DNA of 64,000 bases from Synechococcus sp. PCC 7502 (GTDB lineage Bacteria > Cyanobacteriota > Cyanobacteriia > Pseudanabaenales > Pseudanabaenaceae). Position 1 is the stretch's first letter. Each line of letters begins with the position of its first letter. Positions 45,183 to 54,716 of this stretch are shown one piece after another. The stretch spans positions 898,394 to 962,393 of the forward strand of contig NC_019702.1 in the NCBI RefSeq assembly GCF_000317085.1. Reading direction: 5' to 3'. Under the pieces are notes generated by a model that did not search any database, had not been told where the DNA came from, and saw only the letters and a program-made list of their open reading frames with translations. Position numbers and translations under genes: made by a program.

Positions 45183-45282
45183 AAACTATTGCTTGAATGT
45201 AAAGTAAGATTTTCAAAGTAAGGATAACCTTAATTACCTGAGAAAAAAGTAAACAATTTAGCAAAGTTAATCCAAATTTACT

Positions 45283-46164
45283 TTAAACCAAGGTATCTCC
45301 GATTTTAGTCCCATCATGAAACGCCGCAAATAAAACTGAGGTCGTTTTACCCCAAGCGATCGCCCCATTCACATCAATGCAAATTGCCCCAAAGTCTCGG
45401 TTTCTGGATTCAGCCTCTGCAAAGGATTTATCCACTGCTGTTTGTAAGCTCATACCATCGGTAACTCTGACTACAATTTTTGCTGCCAAGCACTCATCAA
45501 TAATATCTTCCCCCACGCCTGTACAACTTACTGCTGCTGTTGCTGTCGCATAGTTACCTGCGGGCATTGCCGAATCACTAACTCTGCCAATGCGCTCAAA
45601 TCCTCTTCCCCCTGTGGATGTACCTGCACAGAGTTTCCCGTTTTGATCTAATGCCACCACACCAATTGTTCCCATTGCTACATCTGCCATTTTTCGAGAA
45701 AAATTAGTTTTACGTTCTTCGATCCATTCGTATAAGCGTTGATCGGTTAGGGGATTATAAACTGGTATGCCTAATTCCCTAATTAGTTCGATGGAGCCTT
45801 GATCAGAAAGCACCCGATCATCGGAAGTTTGTAGTGCCTGTGCCAGATAAATCGGATTTTTGACCCTAGCTGTATTAATCACTCCGCTAAAGCTTTGGCG
45901 ATCGCCATCCATAATCGAAGCACTCATACGAATCTGTCCATCGGATTGTAAAACTGAGCCAGTACCAGCATTAAACCGAGGATCATTTTCTAAGAGTTCA
46001 CACCCTTTGACTACAGCAGCGATCGCACTTTCACCATTTAAGAGCATTGGGTAAACCGCATTGAGAACAGCATATAAGGACTGACGCACTGCTTCTAAGC
46101 CCCCTTTACTTTCCACTGTACTGCCTGCCCCGCCATGAATAATGAGTTTCGGTTGAATCGCCAT
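45283..46164 (-). CDS. Isoaspartyl peptidase/L-asparaginase (Ntn hydrolase)
   Basis: 293 aa of the plant-type/EcAIII group. It cleaves beta-aspartyl dipeptides (as from cyanophycin) and asparagine after autoproteolysis; the nucleophile is the Thr in VAMGTIGVVALD. Also visible: LIIHGGAGS, FNAGTGSVLQSDGQIRMSASIMDG and GTSTGGRGFERIGRVSDS. Start ATG 46164. Single gene. Confidence 0.92.
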   Translation of the reverse strand: MAIQPKLIIHGGAGSTVESKGGLEAVRQSLYAVLNAVYPMLLNGESAIAAVVKGCELLENDPRFNAGTGSVLQSDGQIRMSASIMDGDRQSFSGVINTARVKNPIYLAQALQTSDDRVLSDQGSIELIRELGIPVYNPLTDQRLYEWIEERKTNFSRKMADVAMGTIGVVALDQNGKLCAGTSTGGRGFERIGRVSDSAMPAGNYATATAAVSCTGVGEDIIDECLAAKIVVRVTDGMSLQTAVDKSFAEAESRNRDFGAICIDVNGAIAWGKTTSVLFAAFHDGTKIGDTLV

Positions 46165-46298
46165 AGATTAGATAAATTAGATTTAATTTTTAATTAGTGA
46201 TTTTTTAATTAGTGTAAATCTAAGTTATACCAAACTTGACGCTACCTTACTTTTAGATATGGCAGAGATATAGCCAATCCCGTTTAGTTCGTTAATAT

Positions 46299-47645
46299 TT
46301 ACTGCTGCCTTAAAAGTAGCTCGGAGCTTTGGGATTGATTATTTTCGCGATTAGTTGCTGTCATCCGCACCCGATAACGAGTCCCTGAGGTTAGATTGCT
46401 AGACCCAGGTATATTGACGTTAAATCGCCCTCTTTGATTAGCACGAACTGTGTTATTGAATATGGGCTGAGAAATATCGATAATTCCACCCACAGACCTA
46501 AGAGCCTCAACTATTACACGCACATTGGCATTGGGAAGAGTTTGTCCAACGAGATTAACAGGTAGGTTGATGAAGTCATTGTTATTGACATTGGTAATTT
46601 GCGGCTGTAAAGTCCCATAATTATTATTGCCAGGGTTGTTATCAGGGTAATTATTGGTATTAATGGCGATCACCTGATTTAGTTCTTGGGTAATAGGTCT
46701 TATTCCTTGTCTAGAAATAGTTGCCACTAGTTTGGCTCTTGTTTGCCCATTTTGACCATCATTGCGCCGAATTGTATAGCGTCCTTCATACACACCACTA
46801 TCAATTTCATTCGTAGAGATAGGGTTATTTTGATTTAGTCCGACCAGTGTGAAGCTAGCAGTAGCTCTTGGTGTAGCATAGATGGTTACCACTAGTTCAT
46901 CCCCAGCAGATAAAACTTGGCGAGAGTTGATATTAGTTTCAATTCTGTTGATATTTAAGTTAGATGTTACAGGCACAGAACTAGAGTCTAATGTCCCAAT
47001 GGTAATTGCTGGTAAATTGCGATCGCCCAATCGGAAAATAGTTTGATAGATCAAGGCAGCAACTTCCCCACGGGTAGCTAGGTTATTGGGGGCAATGCGG
47101 CTGGAATCAGGGAAATTAGCAATAATTCGGGCGCTAGCGGCTTTGGATACACTATCTGCTGCCCAATCAGGAACGGCATCGCGATCGGAATAGCGGTTAA
47201 GTTCATTGGGGTTAGGGCTAAATCTATTGCCCAGTGCCTTTGCCAAAATCACTAAAGCTTGAGCTCTCGTAATCCGATCTTCAGGGCGGAAGGTACCATC
47301 GGGAAATCCAGTTACTAAGCCAGAATTACTCACTGCACTAATGGCAGAACTTGCCCAATAATTCGGGGAAACATCGTTAAAATTACTGTTATTTGAGCTA
47401 GAAGATAGGTTAAAAGCTTTAACAGCGATCGCCGCAAACTGCGCCCGGGTAATATCTGCACTTGGCTTAAACGTCCCATCGGGAAATCCACCGATAATAC
47501 TGCGATCGGCTAAGGAAGTGACGTACTGTTCTGCCCAATATCCTCGAATATCATTAAAGTTAGAAGATTGAGCTAAGACTTGGGGTACATACATTAATGC
47601 CCCTAGGGTAGAGGCTGCTAAGATGCTGTTGCTAAATTTAGACAT
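46299..47645 (-). CDS. S-layer homology (SLH) domain protein
   Basis: 448 aa with an N-terminal signal peptide (MSKFSNSILAASTLGALMYVPQVLAQ). Three SLH repeats occupy about 30-200: FNDIRGYWAEQYVTSLADR / GGFPDGTFKPSADITRAQFA, the second FNDVSPNYWASSAISAVSNS / GFPDGTFRPEDRITRAQALV, and the third with YSDRDAVPDWAADSV. The rest (210-448) is beta-rich, with an Asn-rich linker (YPDNNPGNNNYG). Likely periplasmic/outer-layer anchored; function unknown. Confidence 0.87.
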   Translation of the reverse strand: MSKFSNSILAASTLGALMYVPQVLAQSSNFNDIRGYWAEQYVTSLADRSIIGGFPDGTFKPSADITRAQFAAIAVKAFNLSSSSNNSNFNDVSPNYWASSAISAVSNSGLVTGFPDGTFRPEDRITRAQALVILAKALGNRFSPNPNELNRYSDRDAVPDWAADSVSKAASARIIANFPDSSRIAPNNLATRGEVAALIYQTIFRLGDRNLPAITIGTLDSSSVPVTSNLNINRIETNINSRQVLSAGDELVVTIYATPRATASFTLVGLNQNNPISTNEIDSGVYEGRYTIRRNDGQNGQTRAKLVATISRQGIRPITQELNQVIAINTNNYPDNNPGNNNYGTLQPQITNVNNNDFINLPVNLVGQTLPNANVRVIVEALRSVGGIIDISQPIFNNTVRANQRGRFNVNIPGSSNLTSGTRYRVRMTATNRENNQSQSSELLLRQQ

Positions 47646-47961
47646 AGGTTTAAGAAATTTTTTGCTAATTTTTTACTAGAAAGATGAATGAATAAACGTA
47701 AGCGCGCTGATCTTCACATTTACTGGCACTGGCTTAAATTTAACTAAAAATTTAACTAAGGACTTAAAGGTACTGACTTATAGTGACTGAATGTAGTTCC
47801 CTGTGGGTGTTATTCGTATCTCTTCCTAGGGAAAGTTTAAGGTACGGGGATATGTAAACTTGTGTATCCATAAGCTTATTCAAACAACACAGAATGATAG
47901 TGTTCATAAATTAAACTCATAAATTATTAATTAACTATTTAAGCTAACTATTCAAACAAAT
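47646..47961. other. Gap, no gene seen
   Basis: 316-bp divergent promoter region between the SLH and TMEM14-like genes. No ORF of note; a near-palindromic CTTCCTAGGGAAAG lies at about 47822. Confidence 0.5.
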
Positions 47962-48264
47962 ATGAACTTAAGTGTAATTGCCACAATTGCCTATGGTGTG
48001 CTTGCGATCGCTGGTGGGGTCATGGGCTATGTTAAAAGTCAAAGTCAGGCTTCTTTAATTTCAGGCATTATTAGTGGTGCCTTGCTTCTAGTTGCGAGTA
48101 TAGTGCAGTTAAGTGGGCAGGATTGGGGTAAGTATTTAGTCGTGGCGATCGCGGCTGCATTGGTGGTGGTATTTATCGTCCGTCTTGCTAAAACTCAGAA
48201 GTTTATGCCCGCAGGTATAATGATCATTGCTGGTGTGGCAACGTTAGGGGCAGTACTGCTCTAG
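47962..48264 (+). CDS. TMEM14-family small membrane protein
   Basis: 100 aa, three or four membrane helices with the Gly-rich IAYGVLAIAGGVMGYVKSQSQASLISG start and AKTQKFMPAGIMIIAGVATLGAV end that define the TMEM14/UPF0136 family (FAX-like fatty-acid exporters in plastids). Function in cyanobacteria not settled. It precedes menF by about 40 bp. Confidence 0.87.
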   Translation: MNLSVIATIAYGVLAIAGGVMGYVKSQSQASLISGIISGALLLVASIVQLSGQDWGKYLVVAIAAALVVVFIVRLAKTQKFMPAGIMIIAGVATLGAVLL

Positions 48265-48304
48265 GTTGTTGAATAGAAGAATTTTCAGTAGGACGTTGGG
48301 CAAA

Positions 48305-49747
48305 ATGCGATCGCTTGATTTAACACCTATTTCACAGGCGATCTCTTATACCCTTAGTCAAGCTAAATCCCTAGGTCAGTCCGTAGTATTGTCCTATTCT
48401 TGGGACTATGGTGAATCTGAGCAAACTTCTGCTGATGCTCTGTTAGCTATGGCTGGAGTCGGAGAATATAAATTTTATTGGCAACAGCAATCCTTAACCC
48501 TAGCAGCGATCGGAGTAGTCGCCCAACTCGAACTAACGCCTAATCTTAATAGGTTTGAAGCAGCACAGTTATTTTGCCAGAACTATCTGAATCATTCTGT
48601 AACTAGAGGTGAAACCTGCCTAGGCTATATTCCCACCTATGCCTTAGGAGGATTTGCCTTTCACGATCACTCCCAAAATAGTTGGCAGGGGTTTCCCAAT
48701 GCTAGGTTGTTTATCCCCCAGTGGTTAATCCAAAAGCAGGATAATTCACCCTTAGTTATTACCTTAAATTGTTGTATTTATCCCCATGATGATTTCCATA
48801 AATTAGAAAAACTAATCTGTCAGAGGGTTTTAGAATTTCCTAACCTAGGGGAGAGCGACACAAGTGCTAATAACCACCAACCAAACTCTAATTCCGATCA
48901 GAACCCAGTGCAGAGTCTGGAGGAGGTCACAGGCGATCGCCCTTGGACAGAAATTGTCGAACAAGCAGTGAATCTAATTAAGAAAGGAAAATTAGAAAAA
49001 ATTGTACTGGCAAGAGCCTTAGATGTTCATTCGCTGGCGCATCCAATCGAAGTATTGAATTCCTTACGATGTAGCTATCCTGAGTGCATTTCTTTTTTAT
49101 TAAATTTTGGGATGACTAGCTTTGTGGGGGCAACGCCAGAAATATTATTGCAGTTTCAAGGTGATGACTTTGGTAATTTACAACTTAAAAGTGATGCGAT
49201 CGCTGGCTCAACCCGCCGAGGATTATCCACATCTGAAGATATACTTTTAGGAAATTTGCTCCTTGCAAGTTTGAAAGATCGCTACGAACATGAAATTGTG
49301 ATCAGATCAATATGCGATCGCCTGCAAAACCTAGGTGTGGACTTACAACCATTATCACCACCCCAACTAAAGCGATTAAGAAATGTGCAGCACCTTTATA
49401 CGGAAATTAAAGGCAAATTAGCGGATTGCCCTTGGCTCAAAAGTTTTGAAATTTTAGGTCAGCTTCATCCCACAGCCGCAGTAGGAGGAGAACCTCAAGA
49501 TATATCCGTCCAGTTAATTCAGGCTTCCGAAGCTTGCGATCGCGGTTGGTATGCAGCTCCGATCGGGTGGGTTAATAGCAATGGTGCAGGCGTATTTGCC
49601 GTGGGTATTCGTTCAGGCTATATTAACGGTGAGACTGCTCGTATTTATGCAGGGGCGGGAATAGTTGCCGATTCTGATATTGCCTCGGAACTGGGGGAAA
49701 CGGCGATTAAGTTTGAGGCTTTGTTACGAGCGTTAAAGTTCTCTTAA
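48305..49747 (+). CDS. menF: Isochorismate synthase
   Basis: 480 aa from ATG 48305; a TTG 13 codons upstream is rejected. Chorismate-binding fold: KGKLEKIVLARALDVHS, FVGATPEILLQFQ, DAIAGSTRRG, KDRYEHEIVIRSI, QHLYTEIKGKL, LHPTAAVGGEP and YAGAGIVADSDIASELGET. First step to phylloquinone (photosystem I). Overlaps the convergent transglutaminase gene by 15 bp. Confidence 0.92.
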   Translation: MRSLDLTPISQAISYTLSQAKSLGQSVVLSYSWDYGESEQTSADALLAMAGVGEYKFYWQQQSLTLAAIGVVAQLELTPNLNRFEAAQLFCQNYLNHSVTRGETCLGYIPTYALGGFAFHDHSQNSWQGFPNARLFIPQWLIQKQDNSPLVITLNCCIYPHDDFHKLEKLICQRVLEFPNLGESDTSANNHQPNSNSDQNPVQSLEEVTGDRPWTEIVEQAVNLIKKGKLEKIVLARALDVHSLAHPIEVLNSLRCSYPECISFLLNFGMTSFVGATPEILLQFQGDDFGNLQLKSDAIAGSTRRGLSTSEDILLGNLLLASLKDRYEHEIVIRSICDRLQNLGVDLQPLSPPQLKRLRNVQHLYTEIKGKLADCPWLKSFEILGQLHPTAAVGGEPQDISVQLIQASEACDRGWYAAPIGWVNSNGAGVFAVGIRSGYINGETARIYAGAGIVADSDIASELGETAIKFEALLRALKFS

Positions 49748-51322
49748 AATCTTAAAGCGCACATGGTTTAAAGCTAACTCGCCAATAGAGAAGGGTTGAG
49801 GGCGAATCGTTTCAAAGGTAACACCTTTACCAATTTCCACATGGTACCAAGGTAATCCCATAAACCAACGGGTAGGGTAGGGGCGATCGCCAGTATCATC
49901 AGGATTAGATTCCATCGGCAACCAACCAATACCAGGAATATAAAACTCTACCCACACATGATTGTAATACTGCACTAAAGGTATATTCTGCTGATCGGCA
50001 ACGGGCGGGCATTTATATCTGCCTACGGTGCGACAGGCAATTCCATTCAGACGAGCTAATGCTAAAAGTAAACCCACATACTCTCCACAGGAGGCTGTTC
50101 CTCTGGCAATTACTTCATCGGGGGTACTAATGTAGGGAATCATGCGATATTCCAACTTATCGTACACATATTCCCGAATCAGCAGCATCTTTTTTAAGAT
50201 ATTATGCTCATTGCCCACTGCTTCCCTTGCCGCATCTTTGATTGCCTGTATATCCATCCCCAAGCCATCATCATCAATTAAATATTCCGCTTGTAGTTCG
50301 GGCGATAGCGGCGGGGCATTATCAACTTCATCATAATTAATTTCGTATTTAATCCCTCGCAGTTCTAGGGTTGCCTTCCAACCAAACATTCTTGCTTCTT
50401 CAGCTCGCAGTTCCCCAATCTTAAATACGGCAATTCTCTGCCCATTCACTATATTTTCTTCAAAGGGCATGCCGATCGCTTCGGTGGAAATCACTTTTTG
50501 CCGATCAGTATCATCGGGTAAGGCAATCCGCCAAGTCAGATTATGCACATCTTGGGGGTCTTCACAGGCGGTTTCCTCTAAGTAGATCATCTCCACCAAA
50601 TAGCCATTGGAGAGCGTGTAGCGAGGTTTACCGTGATGGGGAATAATTTCTAAGCGATGAATAAAGGTGCGATCGCGAATCGCCACAGACAAAGGAATCG
50701 GATCATTGGGATTATCCCGAATATAATGTTCATCACCCGTATAAACCACATAGGGTTGATCACCGTGAAAGGCAATCCCCAAAGGATTCGCAAAGGGAGT
50801 CAAGGCACGTTGCTTAATTTCCCCTGTTTTAGTATCCATGCAATAAACTGTTTCTTCTTGGCGATCGCACACCCACAGATCACCATTATGAATGGTTAAT
50901 CCTTCTTCCCCAATTCCTGGTGCATCAATGACACGAATCAAGCCCCTAGTAGCACGACCAAATACAAAAATTTTATTAACCGCATGGGAACTGACATATA
51001 CGGCGCCATCGGATACGGCAATCCCATGAATTTCCTCTGGCAGTTGGATAAAGGGCTGTAGGTCAAAATCATCCATGTTGCAGTAATAGATGGTATTACC
51101 TTGAGCCAACCATAAAATCTCACCCGTAATTGCTATACCTGTACCATCGGCAAAGAGTTTGGAATTATAGACATTCAGAATCGTCGAACCTTCAGTGCGG
51201 GGATCAATTTTCAATAAATGCCCCTGATAAGCATCTAGAGCGATCGCATAGTCAGACTGCCACACCAAACCATAGAGAGTATAGGCACCAACAGGATGAA
51301 TTACGGAAGGTAAACTTACCAT
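49733..51322 (-). CDS. Beta-propeller-like + transglutaminase-core protein
   Basis: 529 aa, no signal peptide. Residues 1-260 read like a beta-propeller (repeated GDLWVCDRQEETVYCMDTKTGEIKQ and similar strands), and 310-510 form a transglutaminase-like core: Cys in RGTASCGEYVGLLLALARLNG, His in VQYYNHVWVEFYIPGIGWLP, Asp nearby in MESNPDD. Such proteins are usually proteases or peptide-cleaving hydrolases; substrate unknown. ATG 51322; ends inside menF. Confidence 0.8.
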   Translation of the reverse strand: MVSLPSVIHPVGAYTLYGLVWQSDYAIALDAYQGHLLKIDPRTEGSTILNVYNSKLFADGTGIAITGEILWLAQGNTIYYCNMDDFDLQPFIQLPEEIHGIAVSDGAVYVSSHAVNKIFVFGRATRGLIRVIDAPGIGEEGLTIHNGDLWVCDRQEETVYCMDTKTGEIKQRALTPFANPLGIAFHGDQPYVVYTGDEHYIRDNPNDPIPLSVAIRDRTFIHRLEIIPHHGKPRYTLSNGYLVEMIYLEETACEDPQDVHNLTWRIALPDDTDRQKVISTEAIGMPFEENIVNGQRIAVFKIGELRAEEARMFGWKATLELRGIKYEINYDEVDNAPPLSPELQAEYLIDDDGLGMDIQAIKDAAREAVGNEHNILKKMLLIREYVYDKLEYRMIPYISTPDEVIARGTASCGEYVGLLLALARLNGIACRTVGRYKCPPVADQQNIPLVQYYNHVWVEFYIPGIGWLPMESNPDDTGDRPYPTRWFMGLPWYHVEIGKGVTFETIRPQPFSIGELALNHVRFKILREL

Positions 51323-51521
51323 TACTTACAAAATTTAACTACAAATTTAACTAGAATATTGAGCCAATGGAGGCATATTAGCATTACCGTTCCCTATAAA
51401 TTAGCTCGGATCATACTTTCTTAGTATTGTGATTTAAGACGATCTGGATAGGTTTTTGTAACAGCACCGCCTAGAATTTAGAGAGAACTGGAATTACTAA
51501 AATTAAATTAATAAAACTAAC

Positions 51522-52148
51522 GTGACTGCGATTGCTGTAATTGACTATGATATTGGCAACCTGCATTCTGCTTGCAAGGGCATAGAAAAGGCGGGGGCAG
51601 AGCCAATTATTACTTCTGACCCTAAAATAATTGCCAATGCTGATGGTGTAGTCCTGCCTGGAGTAGGTGCATTTGATCACTGTATGCAAAACCTCCGAGG
51701 ACACAATTTAGAGTTGCCAGTTAAAAATGCGATCGCCTCTGGCAAGCCATTTCTAGGAATTTGTGTCGGTATGCAAATTCTATTTGAAGGTAGTGAAGAA
51801 GGACAAGAATCGGGCTTAGGCATAATCTCAGGTAGGGTGCAAAGATTTAAAGCTGAACCCCAAATTACGATTCCCCACATGGGTTGGAACCAATTAAACA
51901 TCACTCAGCCCAATTGCCACCTGTGGCAGGATTTACCCAAACATCCGTGGATGTATTTTGTCCATTCCTATTTTGCTGTACCAAGTGATATTTCTGTAGT
52001 TGCCGCATATACCCAGCATGGGAGTCAAAACGCCACCGCAGCGATCGCTATAAATAACCTAATGGCAGTACAGTTTCATCCCGAAAAATCCTCTGAAATG
52101 GGAATCAAGGTACTTAGTAACTTTGTAGATTTTGTCCGTCAGCAATAA
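51522..52148 (+). CDS. hisH: Imidazole glycerol phosphate synthase glutaminase HisH
   Basis: Supplies ammonia to HisF in histidine synthesis. 208 aa from GTG 51522. Catalytic Cys81 in FLGICVGMQILFEG, and His186/Glu188 in VQFHPEKSSE. DYDIGNLHSACKG start typical. It is separated by 30 kb from hisA, so histidine genes are dispersed. Confidence 0.96.
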   Translation: MTAIAVIDYDIGNLHSACKGIEKAGAEPIITSDPKIIANADGVVLPGVGAFDHCMQNLRGHNLELPVKNAIASGKPFLGICVGMQILFEGSEEGQESGLGIISGRVQRFKAEPQITIPHMGWNQLNITQPNCHLWQDLPKHPWMYFVHSYFAVPSDISVVAAYTQHGSQNATAAIAINNLMAVQFHPEKSSEMGIKVLSNFVDFVRQQ

Positions 52149-52196
52149 TTCTCTTGCACTTCCCGTATTTCATTAGTTATTAAAAATACTAGTGAA

Positions 52197-52838
52197 TTAC
52201 TGATGGGAAAATAAATCCTCATAACCCAATAAATCTAGCTCAACAAGGGTATGCAGGTAGCCAAAACTCTTTTGTGCCAACTCATAGCGACCTTCACGCA
52301 CTAGCATCTTAGTTAATTTATTTTTAACTGAGACTAAGTAACGCACATCATTGGCGGCATATTTTAATTGCTGATCAGAAAGCTCGTAGGTACTTCCCCA
52401 ATCTGAAGAACCAGCACTTTTATCTAATTCAATTTGCTCTAGTTCTTTGACTACTTCCTTTAGTCCGTGGCGGCTGCTATAGGTACGGGCAAGTTTACTA
52501 GCAATCTTTGTACAGAAAATAGGATTAGTAGTGATGCCTAAGTGGACTCTAAGAGTACAGATGTCAAATCTGGCATAGTGAAATACCTTGGTGACATTAC
52601 TTGCTTCCATAAGCTGCTGAATCAGCGGTGCCGACTTAATGTTCTGTGCTAATTCTTGAGAAATGCGTACCACTGTCACATGATCTTGATCATCACAAAT
52701 CTGGATTAAACACAATCGATCGCGGCGGGGAATTAATCCCATAGTTTCCGTATCTACAGCGATCGCCTCACAATTTAGATAGTAATTAAGGGTATCAAGA
52801 TTAATATCGTTATCAAAAACCTGAAAACTTGGAATCAT
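52197..52838 (-). CDS. RNase D-like 3'-5' exonuclease
   Basis: 213 aa with only the DEDD exonuclease domain: VDTETMGLIPRRDRLCLIQICD (DxE), FHYARFDICTLR, and YAANDVRYLVSVKNKL. No HRDC domain, as is typical for cyanobacterial RNase D-like proteins. Role in tRNA/RNA 3' processing is inferred from the family. ATG 52838. Confidence 0.88.
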   Translation of the reverse strand: MIPSFQVFDNDINLDTLNYYLNCEAIAVDTETMGLIPRRDRLCLIQICDDQDHVTVVRISQELAQNIKSAPLIQQLMEASNVTKVFHYARFDICTLRVHLGITTNPIFCTKIASKLARTYSSRHGLKEVVKELEQIELDKSAGSSDWGSTYELSDQQLKYAANDVRYLVSVKNKLTKMLVREGRYELAQKSFGYLHTLVELDLLGYEDLFSHQ

Positions 52839-53036
52839 ATAAGAAAATATAAAAAGCTGGAAATTTGTAAATACCAGAGTTAAATGCCTGAGCTAGAGTA
52901 TCTACGCTAGTAAGTATCCTCCATTAAATCACTACTAATGCCTCTGATGTTCAAAAGTAGTTAACTATCTGCCATAACAAATCAAACGCTCGTCCGCCCT
53001 GAAAATAAAGATTCGGGATATTTTCCAAATTTATCC

Positions 53037-53558
53037 CTACCAACCCATTGAACTGCGATCACCCTTAAAAGGACCAACAATATCACTGGTAATCCAACCG
53101 CCATAAAATCCCCCTGGTTGCGGTGTAACTTTCTCTCCGTTTACATAACAGCCATCCATCGGGGCGGGGTAGAAAGCAATGTAATCTTTAATACTGCTAA
53201 ATGCTTCTGTGGGTTCGGGATAGCTCCATGCTACTTTTTCGAGGAGTTTACCGTTAACTTTAACGCTGTAGTAAATAGCAAGTCCTTTCCATTCACAAAA
53301 ACTTGTCCCTGATGCTGGGATTACGTACTCCATAACAATATCTTCAGGCGAAATGTAGTACACAGGCGGATGACTTGTTTCTAGGACTCGTTTAGCTTTA
53401 TTTGTCTTGGCGATCACTACCCCATTACAAACAATTTCAATGAGCTTTGATGTATCTTCTAATCGAGGTGGACGGGGATAATCCCACACTGATTCCTGTC
53501 CTTGCTGCGGTGGAATGGGTATGGGTTTATTAACTATTTGATTAAAGGGATTAAACAT
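53037..53558 (-). CDS. DUF427 domain protein
   Basis: 173 aa. DUF427 core: VVIAKTNKAKRVLETSHPPVYYISPEDI, CEWKGLAIYYSVKVNG, and YPEPTEAFSSIKDYIAFYPAPMDGCYVNGEKV, with the PQPGGFYGGWITSDIVGPFKG end. Soluble, cytoplasmic. Function not known. Follows the Kir channel gene by 29 bp on the same strand. Confidence 0.88.
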   Translation of the reverse strand: MFNPFNQIVNKPIPIPPQQGQESVWDYPRPPRLEDTSKLIEIVCNGVVIAKTNKAKRVLETSHPPVYYISPEDIVMEYVIPASGTSFCEWKGLAIYYSVKVNGKLLEKVAWSYPEPTEAFSSIKDYIAFYPAPMDGCYVNGEKVTPQPGGFYGGWITSDIVGPFKGDRSSMGW

Positions 53559-53587
53559 AATGTCACCGTATTTTTCAGAATTTACAA

Positions 53588-54499
53588 CTAGATTTTGGTA
53601 GCTGCAGGAGTAATCTGGTGAAATAGCCTATAGTCAATCGATCGCCCACCATCGGGCAGTTTTGCTAAAATATCCACAAACCTCATATTCCAAGCAATCT
53701 CATCACAAATAAAGGAATGGCGCGCATAAATAGTCTGGGCAAAGGTTTCGTCTATACCTGTTAGGGTAACGATAATTTCGGCATCGACTTCCTGTAAAGT
53801 TTGGGTCGTAAATCCATGCAAGGGACTGGTTTCATCAATAATATGCATTGCCATCCAAGTCAAAGAAAAAATTGGTGTTTGGCTGCGGGTTAGCTTTAAA
53901 TCATAAAATCTCCGCATAGTTGAACCTTCATCACTAATCTCATCTCTGAGTAAAACTGCCCAAAGTTTTGCCTCTAAAATTGTATTTTGACGTTCGTTAG
54001 CAGCCCTAAACATCAAAGTTGGTAAGCCATTATAATTAGTAATTACTGCCACTTGGCTAAATAAAATTCTGGATGTGGGTCGGGCAAATCGGGCAAACAT
54101 CAGTCCAGTTGCCATGGCTACGGTAATCAAGCCAACTAAAGCCTCTACCACCACTATCACATTGGCATAGACCGTACTGGGATAAATGGAGCCATAGCCA
54201 ATAGTTGCCATAGTTTGAACACTAAAAAAGAAAGCATCTCCAAAGGAATTAGGCACAGCATTTTTAAGACAGTCACCACCAGCAAGATAAAGCAAGGCAA
54301 AACCTGCATTAATCGCTACATAGCCTACACAAATTAAGCTAACTAACCATAGCCAATGAATTGTCAATAGTAAATGATAAATGTCTCGCCAATAGGAATG
54401 CTCACTACCCAAACGAATTACGTTTAAGGCAGGACTTTGCCTACGTTTTACCAGTCGAGGACGCAGGTTAGGAGGTTGGGATTTATGTACGGAAGCCAA
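53588..54499 (-). CDS. KirBac-type inward-rectifier potassium channel
   Basis: 303 aa with TTG start at 54499 (no ATG nearby). Two membrane helices enclose the pore with filter TIGYG (99-103: QTMATIGYGSIYP). After FARPTSRILFSQVAVITNYNG follows the cytoplasmic Ig-like beta domain characteristic of Kir, with LKLTRSQTPIFSLTWMAMHIIDETSPLHG and YARHSFICDEI. Plasma-membrane K+ flow, inferred from KirBac relatives. Confidence 0.92.
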   Translation of the reverse strand: MASVHKSQPPNLRPRLVKRRQSPALNVIRLGSEHSYWRDIYHLLLTIHWLWLVSLICVGYVAINAGFALLYLAGGDCLKNAVPNSFGDAFFFSVQTMATIGYGSIYPSTVYANVIVVVEALVGLITVAMATGLMFARFARPTSRILFSQVAVITNYNGLPTLMFRAANERQNTILEAKLWAVLLRDEISDEGSTMRRFYDLKLTRSQTPIFSLTWMAMHIIDETSPLHGFTTQTLQEVDAEIIVTLTGIDETFAQTIYARHSFICDEIAWNMRFVDILAKLPDGGRSIDYRLFHQITPAATKI

Positions 54500-54716
54500 G
54501 ATATGAACTAATAGAGACTTGATAAATTTATAAACTGAACCAATATAGGAATAGAGAGAATACCCAGCTTTTTTTAATCTTGCAGGTAAAAATACAACCT
54601 CTTAAGTAGCTGATAAATAGCTTAAAATTACACCTCAGCCTTTTTTTTACTTTTGTTTAATTTTCAATTTTTGTTCAATTTTATCCAAAATTTTAATTCT
54701 TTATTAAATTCACACC

